The translations under genes and the position numbers were made by a program. Positions 53,000 to 61,855 of a DNA stretch of 64,000 bases are shown piece after piece. How positions within the stretch are numbered: the first letter of the stretch is position 1; every line of letters begins with the position of its first letter. Below the pieces are notes generated by a model that had not been told where the DNA came from, searched no databases, and worked only from the letters and a program-made list of their open reading frames with translations. The DNA comes from Desulfobacula sp. (GTDB taxonomy: Bacteria; Desulfobacterota; Desulfobacteria; Desulfobacterales; Desulfobacteraceae): the NCBI RefSeq assembly GCF_030145145.1, contig NZ_JAQYWD010000021.1, forward strand, positions 42,036-106,035, written 5' to 3'.

Positions 53000-54148
53000 T
53001 CAGCGGCCCAAAAATTTCAATACAAACGCACCGACAAGTGACACACATGCGCTCATCAAAAAAAGAAGGGCTCCATATGCCTCATACAAATAGCCGTTCA
53101 ACAGAAAACCGGCCATCATGCCGAGCCCGTAGGAGACGGCATTGTTGACAGCCTGCCCCAGGGTACGAGTCTCCCCGGTTGAAAGCAGGTCCATATACAG
53201 GATGGAGGCAATATGAAAGGTCCCGTAGGTAAATGCATGAAGCATCTGAGCTATCATGATTTCAGACACAGTGACCGCACGCCATAAAAGGCACCACCGG
53301 ACTGTAGCAGCCAAAAAAGAGAAGAAGAGCACATTTTCAAGTGAGACATATTTTAAAATCCTACCGGAGTTGATCATGACAACGATCTCAGCGATGGAGG
53401 CCACAGCCCATGTCGCCCCGATAAAGAAAGTGCCGTACCCCAGCTTATCCAGATGGATGGAATAAAATCCATAATAGGTCCCATGGCTGAAAATCATCAG
53501 AAACGAGCAGGTGAGAAAGATCAGGGTCCGAACATTGAGGATTTCTCTGACTCTGGCATGAAATCGTTCCCCCCTTGCTTTCGCCCGAGGCATGGGAATC
53601 GAGAAGAGAGCCTGAATCGTGTAACCGACCAGAATGAGGGCCACAATAATATTGACGCTGAAAAGATCGGAAATCTTGCCCAAAATGGCCACAACAAGGA
53701 TAAAACTCACCGAGCCCCAGGCACGTATCCGACCATACCTGTTCTTGTCACCACCCCCACTTCCCAGCTCATCCATTGCAAAGGCTTCGATAAATGCAAT
53801 GAGTGGCGCAAAGAAAATAGTATGAAAAATGGTCACAATGACCATACCCGAAAAATCTTTGATATACAGAAAGAAGACCCAGATCGCGGCACTGAGGAAA
53901 TTGAACAGAACGTAAATCGGTTTTCTCCATGCATACCGGTCGGCAACTATACTCCACCCTATTGAGAAGACGATGGTAATAGCGGTTCTCAGGGCAGACA
54001 GGGAACCGATTTCAAAACTGGAAAAACCCAGGTGATGGCAATAAAGGTTAAAATAAGGCAGAAAAATCCCCATCACTCCGAAATAGATAAAATACTGGAT
54101 TTTCAGTATGCCGTCTGAAGATCCGCTTAAACTCTCCCCGGGTTTCAT
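53000..54148 (-). CDS. MFS transporter (MFS_1-like, HcaT/nucleoside-permease type)
   Basis: 382 residues with about twelve membrane segments in two halves joined by a cytoplasmic loop (IPMPRAKARGERFHARVREI). The N-terminus KIQYFIYFGVMGIFLPYFNL, the LGFSSFEIGSLSALRT loop and SIVADRYAWRKPIYVLFN match the MFS_1-like group that includes the 3-phenylpropionate transporter HcaT. Similar late helices near YMDLLSTGETRTLGQAVNNA support this. Likely a proton symporter of an aromatic or sugar-like compound. Monocistronic on the minus strand. Confidence 0.85.
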   Translation of the reverse strand: MKPGESLSGSSDGILKIQYFIYFGVMGIFLPYFNLYCHHLGFSSFEIGSLSALRTAITIVFSIGWSIVADRYAWRKPIYVLFNFLSAAIWVFFLYIKDFSGMVIVTIFHTIFFAPLIAFIEAFAMDELGSGGGDKNRYGRIRAWGSVSFILVVAILGKISDLFSVNIIVALILVGYTIQALFSIPMPRAKARGERFHARVREILNVRTLIFLTCSFLMIFSHGTYYGFYSIHLDKLGYGTFFIGATWAVASIAEIVVMINSGRILKYVSLENVLFFSFLAATVRWCLLWRAVTVSEIMIAQMLHAFTYGTFHIASILYMDLLSTGETRTLGQAVNNAVSYGLGMMAGFLLNGYLYEAYGALLFLMSACVSLVGAFVLKFLGR

Positions 54149-54245
54149 TGCAGTAGCCTTTTTATTTTTCTTTCATAAACAGATGACCAAATGTTATCAC
54201 CTATAAAATTTTAAACAATTATCTATTTTCACGCAACCATGCAAC

Positions 54246-54387
54246 GGCACTGGGCTAATATCATTCAAAATGACAGATGATGAACCGCAGTCGGGACATT
54301 TTCGGGAGCCGTTATTTTCATGGCGGCCTTTAAATTATAAAATCCCAGCCATTAAAAGGAGATTTTCAATCATATGAGCCCAGTGCC
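54246..54387. repeat. Short inverted-repeat element (142 bp), MITE or IS remnant
   Basis: Ends are GGCACTGGGCT and AGCCCAGTGCC, a perfect 11-bp inverted repeat. The similarity extends inward imperfectly to about 27 bp (ATATCATTCAAAAT against ATATGATTGAAAAT). The interior encodes on the minus strand a short RKCPDCGSSS zinc-knuckle-like piece, so it could be an internally deleted IS. Confidence 0.6.
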
Positions 54388-54495
54388 ATCTGTCAGATCT
54401 TCAAGAATTTCATCAAGATTTGAGATGATATCATTGATCCTCTAAAGCCTTATGGCAGTTTTCATAAGGATAATTAAGCATGAGTATTGTAATCA

Positions 54496-55110
54496 TCATT
54501 TTCTATCAACATAAGTAAGCCAGCTTGGGTAGTATAACTTCCATTGAATGGCAAAGGCCCTTAATACAAAAATAATTCCAATGGCATATACTCGATTAAA
54601 TTCATGAAGTGGGAAAAAATGCTCCAGGATTATAAATAAAATTGCCCCGAGCAATGCTGGTGTTGCATAAAATTCTCTACCAAGAAGAAGAGGCATTCGG
54701 CCTGTGAGGATATCTCGGATCATTCCCCCCGCAATCCCTGTAGTGACTCCCATTAGCACGGCCACCGTATTCGAAAAGCCTAAAGAAATAGTTTTTTCTG
54801 TTGCAAGTACAGTAAATAAAGACAACCCTAAAGCATCTACATACAAAAGCAGGGGCAAAACATATCTTACAAATTTAACCCCAAAAAAAGAAAGAACGGC
54901 TGCTCCAACTGAAACCCATAAATAAGACAAGTCGGCTATCCAGAAGATAGGGTTCGCATCTATGATTATATCCCGTATTGTGCCGCCGCCTAGTGCTGTG
55001 GCCACCCCAAGCAAGACAATGCTGAAAATATCCATATCTTTTTTGCCTGCAGCAATCACGCCTGTGATTGAAAAAGCTGCAATACCTACTAATCCCAAAT
55101 AATATACCAT
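54496..55110 (-). CDS. TRIC-type cation channel family protein (YadS/UPF0126-like)
   Basis: 204 residues, seven membrane segments in two internally repeated three-helix units. The repeats show the family glycine signature: ALGGGTIRDIIIDANPIFWI in the first and GIAGGMIRDILTGRMPLLLG in the second, where KEV-type lipid/ion contacts occur. Family members form trimeric channels for monovalent cations. Weak ribosome-binding site, standing alone on the minus strand. The length and both signatures make the call secure; the physiological role in bacteria is not known. Confidence 0.9.
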   Translation of the reverse strand: MVYYLGLVGIAAFSITGVIAAGKKDMDIFSIVLLGVATALGGGTIRDIIIDANPIFWIADLSYLWVSVGAAVLSFFGVKFVRYVLPLLLYVDALGLSLFTVLATEKTISLGFSNTVAVLMGVTTGIAGGMIRDILTGRMPLLLGREFYATPALLGAILFIILEHFFPLHEFNRVYAIGIIFVLRAFAIQWKLYYPSWLTYVDRK

Positions 55111-55193
55111 GGTTCACATCACTAAAAGATGGTTACTAAACAATGTTGGTCCCTTCTACTATTTCTTCTATGTATGATCAAGTAAGATCATAC

Positions 55194-55978
55194 CTAATTA
55201 ACATTTTTTAATCGTTCTATGGATTTGATATTGCGAGCCGCCATCAACAAGAAAGCTAAAAATATTTTGTAAGCAGGGCCAAAATAACTCATTATCAGCC
55301 TCAGCCATTGATTCGTATTGATTAAAACGATTAAATAAGGGAATACCCCCGCAAACCGCGTAAACTTCTAATCATGAAGATCATTAAAGGGTTGTTCGTC
55401 AAGAGGAACTGATTCTTCACCGAATTCGAATTCAAACTCTTGTTGCTGTTCTTAATTTTCGATCCGCTTAGCTTTTCTTGCTTCAGCAAGAATGACAGTC
55501 TTATTGCCCTGCATACGTCCATTTTGAGTAGCTTTTTGTTGCTCTGCAAGATTTTTGCCCATTTTGGGGTTATATCCCCCTAACAGACCTTCTGTACCGA
55601 ATATTTTTTTGCTCTATATATAATTGTGTATCGTTTGCCTGCTGATTTTAAGGGCATCGGCCAATAAATATTTAGTCGCACCCAATTCAAAAGCATCAAT
55701 AACAAATAGTTTTTTTGCCGGTTTATCAGAAAGATCGGCCTTTTTAACAATAACATCACGGTTTTTGAGAGTAACCAGGTTCTTATTCCTACTGTTAAAA
55801 ATCAAAAATAAATTCGCACCAATCTTTTTGATGTTATTGTTTTTTTCTTTGATATTTTGGAAAATAGTTCTTTGTGCATTCCGAGGTCTGAAAGTTGGAT
55901 CTCCTTGGGGAATATCTATCTCCAATTTGGTTGAATGGGGTTTTGGTTCTTTTGATTTTTATTTTTCCCATATAGCAT
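55194..55978 (-). pseudogene. Transposase remnant with several in-frame stops
   Basis: Starting at the ATG at 55978 (Met-Leu-Tyr-Gly-Lys), with one frameshift near 55940, the frame continues LEIDIPQGDPTFRPRNAQRT, an HTH ending ALKISRQTIHNYI, then a TAG at 55614. In the same phase follow SKKIFGTEGLLGGYNPKMGK, a TAA near 55453, EFGEESVPLDEQPFNDLHD, a TAG at 55368-55370 where Trp is expected, and FTRFAGVFPYLIVLINTNQW up to a TAG at 55194. This is the N-terminal part of a large transposase family; the catalytic part is gone. Confidence 0.75.
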
Positions 55979-56040
55979 AATTTCAAATCTGAAACTGAAA
56001 AATCTATCCATACCATATCTTGTTTTATGGTAAATTTTTA

Positions 56041-56092
56041 AAAACCCGGACTGGTGGATGAAGCGCTCGCAATTTGGCGAATTTGACTCCTG
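56041..56092 (+). repeat. Dispersed ~52-bp repeat, copy 1
   Basis: Shares CCCGGACTGGTGGATGAAGC, then GAATTTGACTCCTG after a slightly varied middle, with the copy at 59641-59691. It lies just upstream of the dead transposase at 55194-55978 and may be the end of its insertion sequence. Confidence 0.65.
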
Positions 56093-56308
56093 ACAGATAA
56101 TAAATAATCGCTAAAATTTTTTATTATAAAATTGAAAAATTTTAAAAAACCATATATAGTTTAAGTGACGAATAAATTTTATTTATGAAGTACAATTTGT
56201 TTTGTTTTTCATCCCGGATAATTTATTAATTCTTCTGAGATAATTTCGAAATTCCTTTCCATTGAATAGACCATAATTTTCAATATTTATTACATTAGAG
56301 GTGGATTA

Positions 56309-57079
56309 ATGAAATCCCTTCTGTCTTTTTTAACGGAAAGATATAATTATAACATTCGAACTAAAGGCCTACTGTTTTTAGTATTTATCTCTTTATGGAC
56401 CACTCACTCATTTCCCTTTGAAACCTTCTTGACTGACTGTGGTCTTCCAGAATGTAAAGTCAAATTCAGGAGCAGACATGATGTTTATATCGGATGCGAG
56501 GCAATAAAAAGAGCAACCTATTTTTTTAAAATCAATGGATATGAAATAAAAACACCCATAGATATAGAGTTTGTGGGAAATGCCAGAAATAAAATAAAAA
56601 AAGGCCGAGGCCATAAGCCATCTATTGACCAGTTTCTGTGTCAATACAATACCAAAACAAAATGTATAAAAATTTCCAGTTGGATAAGTTGCGCTAATTG
56701 GAATCGAAAAGCGTTTGCTGTTTTCCCCATGGAGATAGAATTTTTAACTTCAATGGTCACCCATGAAGTGGCTCATAGGCTTTTCGATAGTATTCTCGAA
56801 TCAAGGGCAGAAATTACATCCCAATCATTTCATGAGTTTATCGCTTATATCGCACAAATTGAAACCATGAAAGAACCTTATAAATCTAAAGTTCTTTCAC
56901 TTTGGCCCAAAGAAAAACTTCCATCGGTGTTTGCAATCAATTCGTTTGTTTGGATGGCTGAACCTAACAAATTCTCTATCCTTTCTTATAATTTTTTTAA
57001 ATCAAATCCAGTTGTTTTTCAACGGATTTTGAATGGCAAAATCAAACCCATAGAAATGGAATTTATTTTAGATTACTAA
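56309..57079 (+). CDS. Exported putative zinc metalloprotease-like protein (HEVAH)
   Basis: 256 residues. The N-terminus has a membrane/signal segment (TKGLLFLVFISLWTTHSF, about 18-35). The mature domain has a Cys pair (CGLPECKVKF) and further Cys near 62, 110, 117 and 131, and the zinc-binding HExxH in SMVTHEVAHRLFDSILES near 150-167. A Glu in SQSFHEFIAYIAQIE is a candidate third ligand. It resembles the DUF6639-type family, whose activity is not characterised. No operon partner. The preceding 330 bases are insertion-sequence debris and AT-rich DNA. Confidence 0.7.
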   Translation: MKSLLSFLTERYNYNIRTKGLLFLVFISLWTTHSFPFETFLTDCGLPECKVKFRSRHDVYIGCEAIKRATYFFKINGYEIKTPIDIEFVGNARNKIKKGRGHKPSIDQFLCQYNTKTKCIKISSWISCANWNRKAFAVFPMEIEFLTSMVTHEVAHRLFDSILESRAEITSQSFHEFIAYIAQIETMKEPYKSKVLSLWPKEKLPSVFAINSFVWMAEPNKFSILSYNFFKSNPVVFQRILNGKIKPIEMEFILDY

Positions 57080-57621
57080 GATTCCATTTTATTCAACTTA
57101 CATCAAAAAATTTAACATTGATCAACAGTAGGATTAACTTTCAGAGATATGGTTATCCTGTCAACTTTGTCTATCTTACAAGGGTTTGAATTGAAATTTA
57201 AAAGCGGTTATTGGCAATCGGAGGGCTCAGTCCACACAAAATCTGGGTACAGCGATCATAAAAAGACAATATAATCACTGGCTGAGTACCTGAATATCTT
57301 CCTCAAATGAAGGTTTTTTATCTCCAATAAAGAACATTCTGTCAGATTTTTTCTGAATCAACTATATTTTAAACAAAACTGATTTTTTAAATATCTTTAC
57401 TGATTCTTTAAATATTGTTATGAAATTTTTATTCGATTTCAAAGAACTGGTCGGATATCATTCAAATTTGCAAGATACACAGAACCCCACATTAATTTGT
57501 GTGCGACAAACGGCTATACCAAATTCATCTTTGGTTGTAATGAGTTCCGTTAGAATTTAAATTATTCACTGCTTTTACCCTCCCCCCATAATAATCAAGG
57601 AAATATTTTCTTGGTTTTTCC
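57080..57621. other. Non-coding AT-rich region
   Basis: About 540 bases after the metalloprotease-like gene. No frame, repeat or RNA gene could be recognised. The right part leads into the MarR promoter. Confidence 0.4.
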
Positions 57622-57650
57622 TTGACACAAGTGTTTATCATGTATACACT
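57622..57650 (+). promoter_or_regulatory. Promoter and operator of the MarR-type regulator
   Basis: TTGACA (57622-57627), 17 bases, TACACT (57645-57650). The spacer and -10 form an imperfect palindrome, AGTGTTTA...TATACACT (57630-57650). A matching site lies at 58118-58136 before the methyltransferase gene. Transcription would begin close to 57657, where an ATG of the regulator lies. Confidence 0.65.
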
Positions 57651-57656
57651 ATGCGT

Positions 57657-58103
57657 ATGAAAAAGATAAAACAAAAATTCAACTCTATATTGAAATTGGC
57701 CCAGCAAATGGAAACTGAACCGAAAAAATACGGCACAGACACCATGCTTACTGGCGTAGAGATTCATCTCATTGAGCTTGTCGGAGATAACGAGAACTCC
57801 AGTGTGACCGATGTGGCAAAATTGTTTGGAGTGACCAAAGGTGCGATCTCACAACGTTTCAAGAAGCTCGAACATAAAGAACTCATCAAAAAAGATGCAG
57901 ACCCGGCCAACTCATCCCGGACAGTCGTGACCCTTACATCAAAAGGCAAGGTAGCATATTTTGCCCATAAGCACTGGCATGAAACCATGGACGGTGGTCA
58001 CAAGGAATATTGGAAAACTCTTGGGCCAGAAAAGGTCGCCGTTATAGAGGAATTCTTAACCAAAACAGAAGATTTTTTTCAACGCATGCTCGCAAAAAAA
58101 TAG
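57657..58103 (+). CDS. MarR-family transcriptional regulator
   Basis: 148 residues from the ATG at 57657 (an ATG at 57651 abuts the -10 box and is less likely). The winged helix is evident: SVTDVAKLFGVTKGAISQRF (recognition helix) and KLEHKELIKKDADPANSSRT with the wing, then a C-terminal dimerisation helix. Family members bind palindromes overlapping their own promoter and release them on ligand binding. The methyltransferase gene follows in 57 bases with a similar palindrome, so both are probably its targets. No ribosome-binding site precedes either ATG, which suggests a leaderless message. Confidence 0.85.
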   Translation: MKKIKQKFNSILKLAQQMETEPKKYGTDTMLTGVEIHLIELVGDNENSSVTDVAKLFGVTKGAISQRFKKLEHKELIKKDADPANSSRTVVTLTSKGKVAYFAHKHWHETMDGGHKEYWKTLGPEKVAVIEEFLTKTEDFFQRMLAKK

Positions 58104-58117
58104 TTTTTTTTCTTTTA

Positions 58118-58136
58118 AGTGTATACGTACTAAACA
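58118..58136 (+). promoter_or_regulatory. Second MarR-type operator candidate
   Basis: AGTGTATACGTACTAAACA matches the reverse complement of the site at 57630-57650 (AGTGTATAC, four bases, TAAACACT) with the same spacing. It is located 25 bases before the methyltransferase start. Confidence 0.55.
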
Positions 58137-58160
58137 TCAAACAAATACAGGAGAAACATC

Positions 58161-58853
58161 ATGATCAATGCAAACGAACAACGTGTATGCCCGGTAGAAA
58201 ACGCAGGCAGTCTGGACAATGTCTTCAGAAAATGGCTTCAGAACCCTGAAAAAATCCTGCGGCCCTATATACAACCCGGCATGTCGGTGATGGATTTTGG
58301 CTGCGGCCCTGGTTTTTTCACAATGGAAATGGCTCAAATGGTAGGGGAAGGCGGGAAGGTGTTTGCCGTTGATCTTCAGGAAGGGATGCTCCAGAAACTC
58401 AAAGAAAAAATCCGCTTAACTGAGTTGGAAAACCGTATCCAGCCACATCAATGCAAAGAAAGCGGCATAGGGGTATCTGAATCGCTCGATTTTGTACTGG
58501 CGTTTTATGTGGTTCATGAAGTGCCGGATCAGGAGGCCTTTTTTCATGAACTGAAATCCATTGTTCAACCAGGTGGCAAAGTACTGGTTGCAGAGCCACC
58601 GTTTCATGTATCAAAAAAAGTGTTTCATAAATGCCTTCAAAAAGCTCGAAAAGCTGGCTTCAATGTTGAAAAGGGACCGAGTGTTGTACTGAGCAAGACA
58701 GCTTTGTTGAGCACTGATCAATATGCTTGCTCAAAAAAAGAGAAACAAGACAATTCAAGCAATCAGTCCATAATATATCATGAAAGTGCTGTGCAATATG
58801 AAAGCGATATGAAAAAAAACTTTATCATTAACATGAACAAATGTGTTGTATGA
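58161..58853 (+). CDS. Class I SAM-dependent methyltransferase
   Basis: 230 residues. SAM site: SVMDFGCGPGFFTMEMAQMV (motif I) near 42-61 and VFAVDLQEGMLQKL (acidic end of beta-2). Post-motif LDFVLAFYVVHEVPD, then VQPGGKVLVAEPP. It belongs to the UbiE/MerA-neighbour type of small-molecule methyltransferases. The last ~40 residues (from about ALLSTDQYACSKKEK) are not family-like and may result from loss of the original stop. A GGAGAAA ribosome-binding site precedes the ATG. It follows the MarR gene and shares its operator. Confidence 0.82.
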   Translation: MINANEQRVCPVENAGSLDNVFRKWLQNPEKILRPYIQPGMSVMDFGCGPGFFTMEMAQMVGEGGKVFAVDLQEGMLQKLKEKIRLTELENRIQPHQCKESGIGVSESLDFVLAFYVVHEVPDQEAFFHELKSIVQPGGKVLVAEPPFHVSKKVFHKCLQKARKAGFNVEKGPSVVLSKTALLSTDQYACSKKEKQDNSSNQSIIYHESAVQYESDMKKNFIINMNKCVV

Positions 58854-59403
58854 TTGTGCCTTTAACCCGCTTACCGCTCAACTCAGAGTTATACAGAAGA
58901 AAATATAGGTGCGTATTTTTTACAGAATGTTCACCAATATATTCATAACCCCACTTAAGCTTGTTCCTGACATGATCATAAGCACCTCTTGAAATACAAA
59001 CGCCTCCTGGATCAGCTAAACCTTCAATGCGGGCTGCGATATTAACCCCTTCACCATAAAGGCTGTCTCCGTCCTGAACGACATCACCGATGTTAACTCC
59101 AATACGGAAAACCAATCGTTTATCATCCGGCAGATCGTCATTCCTGATTTTCAATACATTTTGGATCTCCACGGAACATTCAACTGCATTTACGACACTG
59201 GAAAATTCAGCAAGCAAGTTATCACCAGGGGCATCAACAGCACGGCCGGAGTGTTGGTTGATTATTTCTGTCATGATGCACCGGTATTCTTTCAGTGTTT
59301 GGATCGTGGATGCTTCATCATTGGTCATCAGAAGACTGTAACCTTTGACATCGGCACTAAGAATGGCTCTGAGCTTTCTTATAACTTTTTGCTCTGTGCT
59401 CAT
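58828..59403 (-). CDS. Adenylate/guanylate cyclase catalytic domain protein, truncated
   Basis: 191 residues containing a class III cyclase homology domain: LRAILSADVKGYSLLMTNDE (first metal Asp), APGDNLLAEFSSVVNAVECS (second metal region), RIGVNIGDVVQDGDSLYGEG and VNIAARIEGLADPGGVCISR. The family normally continues with VKNI...PVxVYRV and a C-terminal sensor/TPR region. Here the chain derails after GEHSVKN and ends within 40 residues. AAGGAG precedes the ATG. The core could still dimerise, but the usual regulatory part is absent. The 3' end overlaps the methyltransferase gene by 26 bases. Confidence 0.75.
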   Translation of the reverse strand: MSTEQKVIRKLRAILSADVKGYSLLMTNDEASTIQTLKEYRCIMTEIINQHSGRAVDAPGDNLLAEFSSVVNAVECSVEIQNVLKIRNDDLPDDKRLVFRIGVNIGDVVQDGDSLYGEGVNIAARIEGLADPGGVCISRGAYDHVRNKLKWGYEYIGEHSVKNTHLYFLLYNSELSGKRVKGTIIQHICSC

Positions 59404-59764
59404 TTGATCTCCTTATGGGTCAAATTGACGTTTTACAGAACTTTAGCAGTAGGAAGATGCTGAATAGATTGAGTGCGTGGTTTATAGAAATATAAAATCA
59501 GGAAGTGCGTTTCGCTTCCAACGAATATACAACTGCTTATTGATGGGTCAAGAGATTGTTTGCATGTTTTTTCATAGAAAACCTGATTCAACACCTTTTG
59601 GTGAGCGACTATTAATGTGGTATTTGGAAAAAATTTAAAAAGCCCGGACTGGTGGATGAAGCGTTCGGTAAATTGGGGAATTTGACTCCTGTTTGAAAAA
59701 TACCATAAATACTCGTGGGAAATGATGATAGAGCAAGATAAAATTCACAGAGATCCTGATGCGA
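59404..59764. other. Intergenic region carrying a dispersed repeat
   Basis: 361 bases between the cyclase start and the FUSC gene end. The only recognisable content is the 52-bp repeat at 59641-59691 described separately. Confidence 0.4.
59641..59691 (+). repeat. Dispersed ~52-bp repeat, copy 2
   Basis: Same orientation as the copy at 56041-56092, sharing GCCCGGACTGGTGGATGAAG and GGAATTTGACTCCTG. The two copies are 3.6 kb apart and bracket the block of genes from 56309 to 59403. Confidence 0.65.
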
Positions 59765-60793
59765 TTATGATTTGCAGATTTTAGCTCCTGCAAGTATATC
59801 TTCAGCAAAATATTGGAGGCTGCTGTAAAACGAAAAAACCTGTATCAGTTTTTTTGAATCAAATCTGCGAATCAAACCTTCTTTTCTGATATTTAAAAGC
59901 TTTATATCAAGATCTGTAACCATATTCTCAAGCTTATTTGTTGTAACCAAAAATTCATTTTTCATAGTTGCGGATAACGTTTTACCACTTTCTTCGGCAA
60001 GTTTTTTAAGTTCGGGAGACATAATTATATCATACCCGTCATCATCCAAAGAATTAAGAGTCCGGACCATATTTCGCAAATGTTCTACAGAACGATTCAT
60101 GAGTGATACCTTATCAGAAAATTTTATATTTAATTTTTTACGGTAGATCATTGCTTCATGTTGATTGATTTTTTGTAACAATGAATGATTTTCCCAAACA
60201 TCTCTGACGAGGTCATCTACAAGCGTGCCTTCTACATTTTGCTGTTTTGATATAAAAGCATCCACCAGGACACAGCATTTTTTAGTACACTCTAATGATT
60301 GAGATTCAAGCCTTTCCATAAGAACATCAACTCTTCTTTTAGGAAAGACTAAAACCGATATCACAAAAGCACAGAGGATACCAATAGCAATTTCAAAGAC
60401 CCTGAATAATCCAAAAATAAAAATATTTTCAACATCAATTCCAGTCATAACTATAATTACAACTGTGATTGCTGCCATTCGATAACGGGTTTTGTAACGG
60501 GTTAGAAAACTGCATATTCCAATAGTCATGAACAAAGCTACCCCAATGAAGATACTGTTTGGGGGGGTAACAAATAATACCAGCACACCTAATATTGCAC
60601 CAACAGTTGTGCCGGAAAGTCTATAAAGGCACATCTCTATAGAGTCTGCCACATATATCTGCATCACGATAACAGTTGATATGACTGCCCAGTGACCGAA
60701 TTCAAGGTTTAAAAGCATGGTTGTCGCATAGGCTAGGACAGCTGCTAAAGCGGTTTTTAACCCATGTATCACATGTGTCGATGAAATATTCAT
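59765..60793 (-). CDS. FUSC-family (aromatic acid exporter-like) membrane protein
   Basis: 342 residues. The first ~170 residues hold six membrane segments; the conserved FGHWAVISTVIVMQIYVADS with RLSGTTVGAILGVLV is the FUSC signature, and VFPKR closes the membrane part. The rest (about 175-342) is a soluble helical cytoplasmic domain. Relatives (YccS, AaeB, plant ALMT) move aromatic carboxylates or organic anions. AAAGGT precedes the ATG. Stands alone on the minus strand. Confidence 0.85.
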   Translation of the reverse strand: MNISSTHVIHGLKTALAAVLAYATTMLLNLEFGHWAVISTVIVMQIYVADSIEMCLYRLSGTTVGAILGVLVLFVTPPNSIFIGVALFMTIGICSFLTRYKTRYRMAAITVVIIVMTGIDVENIFIFGLFRVFEIAIGILCAFVISVLVFPKRRVDVLMERLESQSLECTKKCCVLVDAFISKQQNVEGTLVDDLVRDVWENHSLLQKINQHEAMIYRKKLNIKFSDKVSLMNRSVEHLRNMVRTLNSLDDDGYDIIMSPELKKLAEESGKTLSATMKNEFLVTTNKLENMVTDLDIKLLNIRKEGLIRRFDSKKLIQVFSFYSSLQYFAEDILAGAKICKS

Positions 60794-60963
60794 AATACCT
60801 TTACTAATAAAAAAACTGATTCTTTTATACTAAAAATGTATAAAAAGCAAACTTGATTCTTCCACAGAAAATTAAACGCAATTTTTAAGCCTTTATTGAG
60901 TAAGTTTTTGAAGTAAATAATAAAGAGACTAAATGTAATGTCAGATTCAATCTGCTGATTCGA

Positions 60964-61383
60964 CTATGCAATCAAAGGATCAGGACTATGCCTCTTTGCT
61001 GGCAGGCTTGATTGGCGGTGCATATTCATTTTTAATTCACGAAGTATTCTGTACATGGTTGATTCAGAACCCAGATAAATTCCCAGGTCAGCGAGTTTCG
61101 GCACAATCTGATTCGGATTGGACTCAGCAAATTCAGGCGATTCTAATACATTAACTATTTGGGTCTTCTCATCATCAGAAAATTTATTGTCAGGGGCGGC
61201 TCGAGAACCCTTTCGGCTGTCCAACAGACCATTTTTACCCCACCGCTGGAGAGTTCGAATGGTCAGTCCCAATAATTGGGCCGCCTTGCTTTTTCGAGCT
61301 CCGGATTTACAAGCCTCTAAAATCAAATTCAACACAGTTTGTTTGTCTTCTTGGTTTATCAATCGTCCTCTGGATCCCCCCAA
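60964..61383 (-). pseudogene. IS3-type transposase OrfB, N-terminal part only
   Basis: 139 codons. The sequence INQEDKQTVLNLILEACKSG, AAQLLGLTIRTLQRWG and PKLADLGIYLGSESTMYRIL is the HTH/recruitment region that precedes the rve (DDE) integrase core in IS3 OrfB. The core is absent: the frame ends 20 residues after YRILRELKMNMHR. OrfB is normally joined to OrfA by a -1 shift on the A-run that overlaps here. Not functional. Confidence 0.7.
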
Positions 61384-61855
61384 ATTTCTTGGGCTTTTTT
61401 TTTAGAACCAGCAAGGCTGCAGTTTCTGCAAGAGCTTTATCTTTGCGGGATAAGTCTTTTTTTAAAGCAGCGATTTCTTTTTTAAAGTTTCTGTCTTTTT
61501 CAATCTGTTCTTTATTTGATTTTGGAATCATTGCTGATATGGCATCTTTTTTCCACTGGTCCAGATTATGGATAAAAATACCGGTTTTGCGGCACAAGGC
61601 AGTGCGTTCTTCAGTAGTCATGGAACCCGTTTGAATTATTGCTGAAATACGTTCTTCGGCTGTCCAGTCCTTGGGGCGTTTTTCTTTTGATTTCAATTTT
61701 ATGTTTCCGTTTTGTTTACATTCTTTTAACCATTTGCCCATTGTAGACCGACCAACTCCAGACTCTCTTGCGATTTCATAGAGGGGTTTGTTTCCCTGTA
61801 AAACCTTTTTTAACACAGCCTCTTTTGATTGGATAGGATATCCCATGTTTGTCAC
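61307..61855 (-). CDS. IS3-type transposase OrfA
   Basis: Up to 182 residues; the likely start is the ATG three codons into the frame, preceded by GAGGTG. HTH: PLYEIARESGVGRSTMGKWL near 25-44; a second HTH-like part with TEERTALCRKTGIFIHNLDQ; then a Leu/Lys-rich coiled coil (FKKEIAALKKDLSRKDKALA) typical of IS3 OrfA leucine zippers. The A9 tract near its 3' end is the expected frameshift site into OrfB. With OrfB truncated the element cannot transpose on its own. Confidence 0.7.
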   Translation of the reverse strand: MTNMGYPIQSKEAVLKKVLQGNKPLYEIARESGVGRSTMGKWLKECKQNGNIKLKSKEKRPKDWTAEERISAIIQTGSMTTEERTALCRKTGIFIHNLDQWKKDAISAMIPKSNKEQIEKDRNFKKEIAALKKDLSRKDKALAETAALLVLKKKPKKFGGIQRTIDKPRRQTNCVEFDFRGL

